Below, piece after piece: positions 1 through 5,816 of a stretch of 6,059 nucleotides of DNA. Within the stretch, counting starts at the first letter, position 1. Every line of letters begins with the position of its first letter. The notes under the pieces are model-generated. The model saw only the letters and a list, made by a program, of their open reading frames with translations, was not told where the DNA came from and did not search any database. This DNA is from an uncultured Eubacteriales bacterium (GTDB lineage Bacteria > Bacillota > Clostridia > Oscillospirales > Acutalibacteraceae), in contig CAKUME010000076.1 of NCBI GenBank assembly GCA_934667575.1, positions 1-6,059 on the forward strand. The letters are read 5' to 3'. Position numbers and translations under genes: made by a program.

Positions 1-254
1 AGGGCTTCTGCTCGCTGTCGCCGTGGCCGGAATACAGCGAAGAAAAGTGCCGCGACGCGCAGGTGGAAATCGCCGTGCAGGTAAACGGCAAGGTGCGCGC
101 GCGCCTCACGGTGGACGCTGATATTTCGGCGGACGGAGCCATTGCGGCCGCCAAAGAAAATCCGAAGATCGCGGCCGCAATGGCGGACGGCACCGTGGTG
201 AAAGAGTTGTATGTGCCCCGCAAACTGGTGAACTTTGTGGTTCGCGGCAAGTGA
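1..254 (+). CDS. leuS: Leucyl-tRNA synthetase, C-terminal end (5' truncated by window edge)
   Basis: The reading frame is open from base 3 (bases 1-2 finish a codon outside the window) to the TGA at 252-254, giving 83 visible residues. LeuRS is a cytoplasmic class I synthetase that charges tRNA-Leu and edits mischarged tRNA. The visible part is its small C-terminal domain, which contacts the tRNA elbow. The sequence shows the usual family landmarks in order: SPWPEYSEE, then VEIAVQVNGKVRARL, then a helical stretch (AAAKENPKIAAAM), then the closing VVKELYVPRKLVNFVV strand pair (family form: VPGKLVNIVV). The GTG at 63 is an internal valine codon, not a start. No terminator follows, and the next gene begins 25 bases on. 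The catalytic HIGH and KMSKS regions lie outside the window. Identification is firm because this C-terminal motif set is specific to bacterial LeuRS. Confidence 0.95.
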   Translation, partial: GFCSLSPWPEYSEEKCRDAQVEIAVQVNGKVRARLTVDADISADGAIAAAKENPKIAAAMADGTVVKELYVPRKLVNFVVRGK

Positions 255-279
255 TTGAAAATCGGGAAAGGACAATGTA

Positions 280-2466
280 ATGAGTATTTTTGTGGATGAA
301 GCATCCAAAGCCTTTTGGCTCAACGGCAAAGGCGTGACCTATGCGTTTTTTATCAACCAATACGGCTACGCGGAGCATCTGTATTACGGCGCCACGGTGG
401 GGCTGGATGATCTCACCTATACACGTGTCGGCGGCATGACCTCCACCTCGGCGACCCCGCCCGGAACCGACGACAGAACCGCGCTCAACACCTACCAGAT
501 GTTCGCGCCGGAGCTCGCGTTTTTTGGAACCGGCGATTACCGCGAGCCGGCGGTGCAGGTGCAGAATGCGCCGGGCGACCGCCTGAGCGAGCTGCTCTAT
601 GACCACTACGAAATTCTGCCGGCCAAGCCCGCCATTGCGGGCATGCCGTCGATGACCGGCGGCGAAACGCTGGCCGTTTGGCTGCGCGACCCGGTCACAA
701 ATTTTGGCGCAACGCTGTATTACACGGTATACGACGATGCCGATGTGATCGCGCGCCATGTGGTTTATCGCAATGGCGGCACGGAGCCGGTCACGCTGCG
801 GCGGGCCTATTCGTTCTCGTTCGGTCTGCCGGGCGGAGACTATGAGATGCTGTCGCTTTATGGCGGCTGGGCGCGCGAGCGCCAGCCGGAGCGGGTCAAG
901 CTGCACCACGGCGTGACGTCGATCGATTCCAAACGCACCGCTTCGTCGCACACGCTCAATCCGTTTATCGCGGTGATGGCGCCCGACGCGACCGAAACGG
1001 CAGGCGAGGTCTATGGCTTCAGCCTGGTGTATTCGTCTTCCTATGTGCTCAAGGCAGAGGTGGCCGCCTCGGGTGAAACCGTGGTGACCGGCGGCATCAA
1101 CGACTTCGACTTTGGCTGGCAGCTCGGCGCGGGCGAAGAATTCGCCGCGCCCGAAGTGATCATCGCCTATTCGGCGGCGGGATTAGGCGGCATGAGCCGC
1201 GCCTACCACGACGCGTTCCGCGACCACCTGATCAATCCGCGCTACGCCCATGCGCAGCGCCCGCTGCTTATCAATAACTGGGAGGGCACCTACTTCAGCT
1301 TCGACAACGCGAAGCTGATGGCCATTGTGGACGCAGTGGAAGGCACCGGCATCGATACCTTTGTGCTCGATGACGGATGGTTTGGCGTGCGCAACGACGA
1401 TACCTCCGGCCTTGGCGACTGGGTGGTGAACACCGATAAAATGCAGGGCGGACTGCGCCCGGTGATCGACCATGTGCATGCCAAGGGCATGAAGTTTGGC
1501 CTGTGGTTTGAACCGGAAATGGTGAACGAGAATTCCGATTTGTTCCGCGCGCATCCCGATTATGCCATTCAGGTGCCGGGGCGCGGCCATTGCTACAGCC
1601 GCCACCAGCTGATGCTCGACCTCACGCGCGCCGATGTGCGCGACGAAATCGTGCGCGCGGTGAACCGGGTGCTCGACGAAAATCCGATTGATTATGTGAA
1701 GTGGGATTATAACCGCAATGTGACCGAATCGTTTTCGATCGGACGCAGCGCGGCGCAGCAAACCGAGTTTGCGCACCGTTATGCGTTGGGGCTGTATGAC
1801 CTGTGCGAGCGCATTGTGGAAGCGCATCCGAACATATTTTTCGAAGGCTGCTCGGGCGGCGGCGGACGGTTCGATCCCGCGATGCTGCACTATTTCCCGC
1901 AGATTTGGACTTCGGACGATACCGACGCCGAAGAGCGCACCCGCATTCAGTACAGCACGTCGATCGTTTATCCGCTTTCGGCAATGAGCTGCCATGTGTC
2001 GGTCTGCCCGAACCACCAGACCGGCCGCACCACCCCCATGGCCACCCGCGCCGCCATTGCGCAGCTGGGTGCAACCGGCTATGAGCTGGATACCACTGCG
2101 TTCAGCGCAGAGGATATTGCGGCGGTGCAGGAACAAACCGCGGAATACCGCCACAATGCGCAGCTGATTCTGGACGGCGACCTCTACCGCATCGACGATC
2201 CCTATCGCACCAACTTCTTCACCGAGGCGGTCGTGGCCAAAGATAAGCGCCGCGCGGTCATGGTGTCCTATCGCCGTATGGGCCGCCCGAATGCCGAAGC
2301 CAAGCGCGTTCGGATGCAGGGGCTCGACCCGGCCAAGCGTTATTGCGTGCCGGAGCTCGGCCGCACGCTGCTCGGCGCCACGCTGATGCAGGTGGGTGTG
2401 CCGATGAATTATCACGGCGGCGATTTTGGCGAGGTCACGCTGCACTTTGATGCGGTGGAAGAATAA
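280..2466 (+). CDS. Alpha-galactosidase, glycoside hydrolase family 36
   Basis: A complete 728-residue enzyme, the usual length for tetrameric GH36 alpha-galactosidases (about 730). It should release alpha-1,6-linked galactose from melibiose, raffinose or stachyose with retention of configuration. There is no signal peptide or membrane segment, so it is cytoplasmic and needs imported substrate. Seen in sequence: an N-terminal beta-sandwich (about 1-330), a TIM barrel (about 330-640) and a C-terminal beta domain. D476 in VKWDYNRN is the expected nucleophile. D546 in WTSDDTDAEER is the expected acid/base. W334, the D364-D365 pair (LDDGWF), R441 and the GCSGGGGRFD glycine loop (C524) match substrate-binding positions of Geobacillus AgaA/AgaB with a constant two-residue offset. 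The ATG at 280 is set by AAAGGA at 267-272, seven bases upstream. It follows leuS by 25 bases with no visible promoter or terminator between, and no transporter, regulator or other sugar gene is nearby. Family assignment is very sure; the preferred substrate is inferred. Confidence 0.95.
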   Translation: MSIFVDEASKAFWLNGKGVTYAFFINQYGYAEHLYYGATVGLDDLTYTRVGGMTSTSATPPGTDDRTALNTYQMFAPELAFFGTGDYREPAVQVQNAPGDRLSELLYDHYEILPAKPAIAGMPSMTGGETLAVWLRDPVTNFGATLYYTVYDDADVIARHVVYRNGGTEPVTLRRAYSFSFGLPGGDYEMLSLYGGWARERQPERVKLHHGVTSIDSKRTASSHTLNPFIAVMAPDATETAGEVYGFSLVYSSSYVLKAEVAASGETVVTGGINDFDFGWQLGAGEEFAAPEVIIAYSAAGLGGMSRAYHDAFRDHLINPRYAHAQRPLLINNWEGTYFSFDNAKLMAIVDAVEGTGIDTFVLDDGWFGVRNDDTSGLGDWVVNTDKMQGGLRPVIDHVHAKGMKFGLWFEPEMVNENSDLFRAHPDYAIQVPGRGHCYSRHQLMLDLTRADVRDEIVRAVNRVLDENPIDYVKWDYNRNVTESFSIGRSAAQQTEFAHRYALGLYDLCERIVEAHPNIFFEGCSGGGGRFDPAMLHYFPQIWTSDDTDAEERTRIQYSTSIVYPLSAMSCHVSVCPNHQTGRTTPMATRAAIAQLGATGYELDTTAFSAEDIAAVQEQTAEYRHNAQLILDGDLYRIDDPYRTNFFTEAVVAKDKRRAVMVSYRRMGRPNAEAKRVRMQGLDPAKRYCVPELGRTLLGATLMQVGVPMNYHGGDFGEVTLHFDAVEE

Positions 2467-2496
2467 AAAAAATTTCCGATAATTCCGCGAGAACAC

Positions 2497-2526
2497 TTGA
2501 CAATTGCATGGGATATCATGTATAAT
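2497..2526 (+). promoter_or_regulatory. Strong sigma-A/sigma-70 promoter of rpsU
   Basis: TTGACA at 2497-2502 and TATAAT at 2521-2526 are both perfect consensus hexamers with an 18-base spacer. They lie in an A/T-rich patch just after the galactosidase stop codon. Transcription should start near 2533-2535, giving a leader of about 50 bases before the rpsU ATG at 2583. This strength suits a ribosomal protein gene transcribed on its own. Confidence 0.88.
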
Positions 2527-2549
2527 ATAAGCTGTATCGTGGTTGAATA

Positions 2550-2571
2550 CCCCTGCCGTCAGGCGGAGGGG
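2550..2571 (+). promoter_or_regulatory. rpsU leader hairpin overlapping the ribosome binding site
   Basis: In the short rpsU leader, CCCC-T-GCC (2550-2557) can pair with GGC (2562-2564) and A-GGGG (2567-2571) around a GTCA loop (2558-2561), with GG (2565-2566) bulged. The 3' arm contains the upstream GGAGGGG part of the ribosome binding site. A second purine core, GAGGG at 2571-2575, lies seven bases before the ATG and stays largely outside the stem. The pairing is seen in the sequence. A role in limiting or autoregulating S21 synthesis is inference, and a chance pairing of C-rich and purine-rich tracts is possible. Confidence 0.4.
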
Positions 2572-2582
2572 AGGGAAGATAG

Positions 2583-2759
2583 ATGTCAGAAATTCGTATT
2601 AAGGAAAATGAATCTCTCGACAGCGCGCTCAGACGCTTTAAAAAGCAGTGCGCCAAGGCCGGAGTCATTGCCGAAGTGCGCAAAAGAGAGGCGTATGAAA
2701 AGCCCTCTGTTCGCCGCAAGAAAAAATCCGAGGCTGCCCGTAAGCGCAAGTTTAGATAA
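2583..2759 (+). CDS. rpsU: 30S ribosomal protein S21 (bS21)
   Basis: A 58-residue, strongly basic protein running from the ATG at 2583 to the TAA at 2757-2759. S21 binds the 30S platform near the 3' end of 16S rRNA, next to the anti-Shine-Dalgarno, and assists initiation. The family pattern is complete: an N-terminal KENESLDSALRRFKKQ, then AEVRKREAYEKPSVRRKKK, then the closing SEAARKRKF. Its length matches the family's 57-60 residues. The start is fixed by the overlapping purine tract GGAGGGGAGGG at 2565-2575. The gene has its own promoter (2497-2526) and terminator (2798-2826), so it appears monocistronic. Its codons look more A/T-ended (ATT, AAA, CGT) than those of its neighbours, which suits high expression. 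In many Firmicutes rpsU sits next to yqeY; here yqeG follows instead. A longer frame read across this locus from 2497 begins in the -35 box and is not a gene. Confidence 0.97.
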   Translation: MSEIRIKENESLDSALRRFKKQCAKAGVIAEVRKREAYEKPSVRRKKKSEAARKRKFR

Positions 2760-2797
2760 TTTGCGCCCGGCAACGTACGAGTTGAACGGTCAAAGGG

Positions 2798-2826
2798 AAG
2801 CGGGCGCGTTTGCGCTCGCTTTTTTT
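2798..2826 (+). terminator. Intrinsic terminator of rpsU
   Basis: AGCGGGCGC (2799-2807) pairs with GCGCTCGCT (2812-2820) over nine base pairs with one G-U, around a GTTT loop. An extra A-T pair is possible at 2798/2821. A run of seven T (2820-2826) follows immediately. It sits 39 bases after the rpsU stop and 46 bases before the yqeG start, so it separates the two transcription units. Confidence 0.92.
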
Positions 2827-2857
2827 CGTGCCGTCATTTATGCGTCAGACCAAACAA

Positions 2858-2864
2858 AGGGGGA
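2858..2864 (+). promoter_or_regulatory. Ribosome binding site that sets the yqeG start
   Basis: AGGGGGA at 2858-2864 lies eight bases before the ATG at 2873. The two other in-frame candidates are poorer. The TTG at 2810 is inside the rpsU terminator hairpin, and the ATG at 2840 is preceded only by the T-run and pyrimidine-rich sequence. The 2873 start also gives a protein of normal family length. Confidence 0.8.
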
Positions 2865-2872
2865 ACACGCGC

Positions 2873-3394
2873 ATGGCGTTTTTTGCGCCCAGCTTTCGTT
2901 TTCATCGGGTGGAGGAAATTACGCCGGCGTTTTTGCAGTCGCAGGGCGTGCGCGGCTTGCTGCTCGATGTGGACAACACGCTCTCGCCGCACAACGCGCC
3001 GCTGCCCGAACCGATGGCCGTGCGCTGGCTCAAAAAAATGCAGCGCGCGGGTGTTGCGGTGATGATCGTGTCGAACAACCGTCCGGCGCGGGTGTCGCCG
3101 TTTGCCGCCCGGCTGGGGCTGCCTTTTACCGCCAATGCGGCCAAGCCGCTGCCGCTCGGGTTTGATCGCGCGCGCCGCACCCTCGGGTTGCCGCGCGAAT
3201 CGCTCGCCGTGGTGGGCGATCAGCTGTTCACCGACATGGCCGGCGCCAACGCGGCGCATTTGCGCGCCATTTTGGTGGACCCCATTCAACCGGAAACGCA
3301 CGGCTTTTTGCGCGTGAAGCGAAAATGGGAGCGGCCGCTGCTGCCGCGCTACCCCTATACTGAGATTCAAAAGAAAGAGGCGGATCCGCAATGA
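2873..3394 (+). CDS. yqeG: YqeG-family HAD-IIIA phosphatase
   Basis: A 173-residue cytoplasmic protein of the HAD superfamily, very close to the roughly 172 residues of Bacillus YqeG. The Mg-dependent phosphatase motifs are all present. Motif I is LLLDVDNTL, with D32 as the expected nucleophile and D34 as general acid/base. Motif II is IVSNN, with S67. Motif III is the lysine in AAKPLP, K91. Motif IV is VVGDQLFTD, with acidic D116 and D121. The SPHNAPLPEP stretch after motif I is typical of YqeG. The physiological substrate of this family is not settled. The gene overlaps the next one (aroQ) by four bases in an ATGA arrangement, so translation is probably coupled. No convincing promoter is visible between the rpsU terminator and the start. 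A frame extending up to 2810 would run through the terminator and is rejected. Confidence 0.9.
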   Translation: MAFFAPSFRFHRVEEITPAFLQSQGVRGLLLDVDNTLSPHNAPLPEPMAVRWLKKMQRAGVAVMIVSNNRPARVSPFAARLGLPFTANAAKPLPLGFDRARRTLGLPRESLAVVGDQLFTDMAGANAAHLRAILVDPIQPETHGFLRVKRKWERPLLPRYPYTEIQKKEADPQ

Positions 3395-3825
3395 AAAAAA
3401 TACTGGTGCTGCTGGGGCCGAACCTGAACATGGGCGGCATTCGCGACAAAGGCATCTACGGCGAAGAGTCGGCGCAGTCGATTGAAGAAGAAATCTATGC
3501 GCAGGCCGAGGCGCGGGGGCTCGCGTGCGAAGTGGTGCAGTCGAATTACGAGGGCGCCCTGATCGATCAGGTGCAGCAGGCGCTGGGGGTGTTCGACGGC
3601 ATTGTGCTCAACGCGGGCGCGCTCACGCATTACAGCTATGCCTTGCGCGACGCGATCGCGGGCGTGCGGGTGCCGTGTGTGGAAGTGCACATGTCCAATA
3701 TTCACGCGCGGGAAGAATTCCGCCACACTTCGGTGATCGCACCGGTGTGCGTGGGCCAAATTGCAGGATTTGGAAAGCAAAGCTATTTTTTGGCCATGGA
3801 TGCGCTGGTTCATATCTTAAAATAA
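3391..3825 (+). CDS. aroQ: 3-dehydroquinate dehydratase, type II
   Basis: A 144-residue dodecameric-type cytoplasmic enzyme that converts 3-dehydroquinate to 3-dehydroshikimate, the third step of the shikimate pathway. Expected type II active-site residues are visible: N11 in GPNLN, R18 and Y23 on the flexible lid (IRDKGIYG), N74 and H80 in NAGALTH, H100 in EVHMSNIH, and R111 in EEFRHTS. Some positions are off-consensus: LLGPNLNMGG where INGPNLNLLG is usual, SNYEG for SNHEG, and NAGALTH for NPxAYTH. The catalytic set is nevertheless intact. The start ATG at 3391 overlaps the yqeG stop by four bases. AGAGG at 3376-3380 is a moderate ribosome binding site ten bases upstream. The aroQ - M24 peptidase - efp order matches Bacillus yqhS-yqhT-efp, which supports the call. 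No other shikimate gene is in view. Confidence 0.95.
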   Translation: MKKILVLLGPNLNMGGIRDKGIYGEESAQSIEEEIYAQAEARGLACEVVQSNYEGALIDQVQQALGVFDGIVLNAGALTHYSYALRDAIAGVRVPCVEVHMSNIHAREEFRHTSVIAPVCVGQIAGFGKQSYFLAMDALVHILK

Positions 3826-3872
3826 AGCAAACGCATCTCACATGATCATATTATTAAAAAACGAAATGGAAT

Positions 3873-3876
3873 GGAG
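3873..3876 (+). promoter_or_regulatory. Ribosome binding site that sets the M24 peptidase start
   Basis: GGAG at 3873-3876 (within ATGGAGCG) lies nine bases before the ATG at 3886. The in-frame ATG at 3871 overlaps this site and has only a GGA touching it, so it is a poor start. The next in-frame ATG, at 3901, has no clear site. The start at 3886 is therefore preferred. Confidence 0.65.
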
Positions 3877-3885
3877 CGAACGGCA

Positions 3886-4962
3886 ATGAGTGAATCGGCA
3901 ATGAAATCGTTGATCCAAGCGCTGAAATCGAGCGAAGCGGATGCATTTTTGATTGGCTCGGAGGTGAACCGCCGCTATTTCACCGGCTTTGCGGCCACCG
4001 ACGGCTGGCTGCTGGTCACGGCGGACGGCGCGGAGCTGCTGATGGATTCGCGCTACACCGAGGCGGCGCAGCAGCAGGCGCGCAATTGCACGGTGGTGGC
4101 ATTTTCGAATATTTATGAAACGCTGCGCGAACGGTTGAGTGCGCACAACGCCCGGTCGATGATGCTGGAGCAGGCCAAAACCTCGCTGGCGGAGTGGGCG
4201 ATGATGCAGCGGCAGCTGCCGAAAATCCGGCTGATCGATTCCCCGCTGCTCGATGACCGGATCACGGCGATGCGCGCAATCAAAACACCTGCGGAGCTGC
4301 GTTCCCTTGCGCAGGCGCAGGCGCTCACGGAAGAGGGCTTCCACCATATGCTCGACTATCTGCGCCCCGGCATTACGGAGCGCGACGCGGCGCTGGAGCT
4401 GGAATTTTATATGCGCAAGCGCGGCGCGGAGTGTGTGGCGTTCGACTTTATTGTGGTATCGGGCGAAAAAACCTCCATGCCGCACGGTGTGCCCGGCGAT
4501 CGGGTGATTTCGCGCGGCGATTTTGTCACGATGGACACCGGCGTGGTGATCGACGGCATGCACTCCGACATGACCCGCACGGTGGCGATCGGTTCCGTGA
4601 GCGACGAGCAGCGCAAGGTGTATGAGATCGTCCGCGCGGCGCAGGCGGCCGGCATTGCCGCGGCGCGGGCGGGCGTGAACTGCCGCGACGTGGACGCCGC
4701 CACGCGCAAGGTGATCGACGATGCAGGCTACGGCCCCTATTTTGGCCATTCCACCGGCCACAGCGTGGGCATGGAGATTCACGAAATGCCCTGTTTTTCG
4801 CCGCGCAGCTCCGATGTGGCCAAAGAAAACATGGTCATTACCGTGGAGCCGGGCATTTATCTCCCGGGCAAATTCGGCGTCCGCATTGAGGATATGGTGC
4901 GCATCACCCCAACCGGGTGCGAAGATTTGACCCATGCGGAAAAAGATTTGATCATTCTATAA
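3886..4962 (+). CDS. M24-family Xaa-Pro aminopeptidase (YqhT/PepP-like)
   Basis: A 358-residue cytoplasmic metallopeptidase predicted to remove the N-terminal residue from peptides with proline in second position. Residues about 1-130 form the creatinase/prolidase N-terminal domain (SEADAFLIGSEVNRRYFTGF near the start). Residues about 135-355 form the pita-bread catalytic domain. All five dinuclear metal ligands are visible: D217 (VTMDTG), D228 (MHSDMTR), H292, E321 (TVEPGIY) and E335 (VRIEDMV). The stretch 288-300 (HSTGHSVGMEIHE) fits the PROSITE aminopeptidase P/prolidase signature, with H299 as the second conserved histidine. The closing THAEKDLIIL is typical. Size and context match Bacillus YqhT. 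It begins 60 bases after aroQ with no terminator between, so it is likely in the same operon. Proline-containing peptides are the usual substrates, but true prolidase (dipeptide) activity cannot be excluded from sequence. A start at 3871 would add five residues. Confidence 0.92.
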   Translation: MSESAMKSLIQALKSSEADAFLIGSEVNRRYFTGFAATDGWLLVTADGAELLMDSRYTEAAQQQARNCTVVAFSNIYETLRERLSAHNARSMMLEQAKTSLAEWAMMQRQLPKIRLIDSPLLDDRITAMRAIKTPAELRSLAQAQALTEEGFHHMLDYLRPGITERDAALELEFYMRKRGAECVAFDFIVVSGEKTSMPHGVPGDRVISRGDFVTMDTGVVIDGMHSDMTRTVAIGSVSDEQRKVYEIVRAAQAAGIAAARAGVNCRDVDAATRKVIDDAGYGPYFGHSTGHSVGMEIHEMPCFSPRSSDVAKENMVITVEPGIYLPGKFGVRIEDMVRITPTGCEDLTHAEKDLIIL

Positions 4963-4987
4963 AATGATGTGATTTCAAAGATGCATG

Positions 4988-5044
4988 GCGCAGCGGTTTT
5001 CCGCATATTTTGTTCCGTGCGTTCTGCGCAGCGATTTGCCGCAT
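4988..5044 (+). repeat. Imperfect tandem repeat of hairpin units before efp
   Basis: Two 19-base units, GCGCAGCGGTTTTCCGCAT (4988-5006) and GCGCAGCGATTTGCCGCAT (5026-5044), match at 17 of 19 positions and start 38 bases apart. Each can fold on itself: GCGG-TTTT-CCGC in the first, GCG-ATTTGC-CGC in the second. The second can extend with TGCGCA arms (5025-5030 and 5044-5049, one bulged A). It merges into the 12-base perfect palindrome GCATGCGCATGC at 5041-5052. The repeat lies in non-coding DNA 25 bases after the M24 peptidase stop. The first unit, followed by ATATTTTG, could serve as a weak terminator for the upstream operon, but its stem is only four pairs. Function is unknown. Confidence 0.55.
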
Positions 5045-5054
5045 GCGCATGCAC

Positions 5055-5089
5055 AAAAAACCGGACCCGCGTGCCGCAAATGAGTCCGG
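5055..5089 (-). terminator. Minus-strand intrinsic terminator-like hairpin
   Basis: Read on the minus strand, CCGGACTC (5089 to 5082) pairs with GGGTCCGG (5068 to 5061), eight pairs including one U-G. An inner GCG/CGC pairing closes on a three-base loop, and six U follow (5060 to 5055). On the + strand the U-G pair becomes a C-A mismatch and no T-run follows, so the structure favours minus-strand RNA. No minus-strand gene is visible upstream of it. It may end a small RNA or antisense transcript starting near efp, or block antisense transcription into the peptidase gene. Confidence 0.5.
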
Positions 5090-5188
5090 CGGGGCGGATC
5101 GCGGAGGGCGTTAGCATTCTTTCGTTGTGCGCGCCGGCGTGCGGGCGTGAAAAATCCGCGCGGCAGCCCATAAAATTGCAGAAAGTTC

Positions 5189-5217
5189 TTGCAAATTCCG
5201 CAGGAATACGGTAAAAT
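5189..5217 (+). promoter_or_regulatory. Probable sigma-A promoter of efp
   Basis: TTGCAA at 5189-5194 (four of six consensus bases) and TAAAAT at 5212-5217 (five of six) are separated by 17 bases in an A/T-rich stretch. The rest of the gap is GC-rich. Transcription from here would start near 5224 and give a leader of about 35 bases before efp. It fits a separate efp transcript after the aroQ-peptidase operon. The call rests on pattern only. Confidence 0.6.
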
Positions 5218-5258
5218 AATAAGAGCATATTAAATTTCAAAAGTGAGGTTTTCAATTT

Positions 5259-5816
5259 ATGATTACAGCAGGCGATTTTCGCAACGGCGTGACGTTTGAA
5301 ATGGACGGCAAGGTTTACTCCATCATCGAGTTCCAGCACGTGAAGCCGGGCAAAGGCGCGGCGTTTGTGCGCACCAAGATCCGCGACGTAATCAACGGCG
5401 GCGTGACGGAGCGCACCTTTAACCCGACCGAAAAGTTCCCCACCGCTTATGTGGAACGCAAAGACATGGAATACAGCTACAACGACGGCGATCTGTATTA
5501 CTTTATGGATCCTGAAACCTTCGATCAGGTGCCGATCAACCGCGACGATCTGGGCGATGCGTTCAAGTTCGTCAAGGAAGGCATGACCTGCAAGGTGCTG
5601 TCCTACAAGGGCAATGTGTTCGGCATTGAGCCGCCGTATTTCGTTGAGCTTGAAGTGACCAAGACCGACCCGGGCTTTAAGGGCGACACCGCCACCAACG
5701 CCACCAAGCCTGCCACGCTCGAAACCGGCGCGGAGATCAAGGTGCCGCTGTTCATCAACGAGGGCGACAAGATCCGCATCGATACCCGCACCGGCGAGTA
5801 TATGGAGCGTGCGTAA
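5259..5816 (+). CDS. efp: Translation elongation factor P
   Basis: A complete 185-residue protein, the standard EF-P length. EF-P binds the ribosome between the P and E sites and rescues stalling at consecutive prolines. Domains in order are a KOW-like domain I (about 1-64), OB domain II (about 65-127) and OB domain III (about 128-185). The tip of domain I carries K32 in HVKPGKGAAF, the lysine that is modified in many bacteria (5-aminopentanol in Bacillus, beta-lysine in E. coli at the equivalent site). No modifying enzyme is in the window. The PROSITE EF-P signature is met exactly at 150-169 (K150, A152, G157, I160, V162-P163, I166, G169). The start at 5259 has GTGAGG at 5243-5248, ten bases upstream. 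A promoter is likely at 5189-5217. No strong terminator follows, and the next gene begins 51 bases later, so the two are probably co-transcribed. The neighbouring Xaa-Pro peptidase is the usual Firmicute partner in gene order. Confidence 0.97.
   Translation: MITAGDFRNGVTFEMDGKVYSIIEFQHVKPGKGAAFVRTKIRDVINGGVTERTFNPTEKFPTAYVERKDMEYSYNDGDLYYFMDPETFDQVPINRDDLGDAFKFVKEGMTCKVLSYKGNVFGIEPPYFVELEVTKTDPGFKGDTATNATKPATLETGAEIKVPLFINEGDKIRIDTRTGEYMERA

Noticed and set aside
106..951. Long open frame on the minus strand opposite leuS and the galactosidase
   Set aside because: It lies antisense to two firmly identified genes. The translation is rich in Arg, His and Ala with no recognisable domain, as expected for a GC-rich shadow frame.
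1183..2496. 437-codon minus-strand open frame inside the galactosidase
   Set aside because: It mirrors codon periodicity of the GH36 gene, is His/Arg/Ala-rich and has no family motif or ribosome binding site.
2497..3165. 222-codon + strand frame across rpsU and yqeG
   Set aside because: Its TTG start is the -35 box of the rpsU promoter. It overlaps two real genes out of frame and crosses the rpsU terminator.
3826..3871. Possible promoter in the A/T-rich gap between aroQ and the peptidase (TATTAT at 3849-3854)
   Set aside because: No -35-like hexamer lies at a suitable distance, and there is no terminator before it, so operon read-through is the simpler reading.
3838..4935. 365-codon minus-strand frame opposite the M24 peptidase
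   Set aside because: A shadow of a gene with all catalytic residues on the other strand. Its product is low-complexity and His/Arg-rich with no motif.
4948..4970. ATCATT/AATGAT inverted repeat at the peptidase stop codon as a terminator
   Set aside because: The stem is six pairs, mostly A-T, and no T-run follows, so it is unlikely to terminate transcription.
4969..5214. 81-codon + strand frame in the gap before efp (GTG start)
   Set aside because: No ribosome binding site before the GTG, no recognisable domain, and it overlaps the repeats and the efp promoter. Too weak to call a gene.
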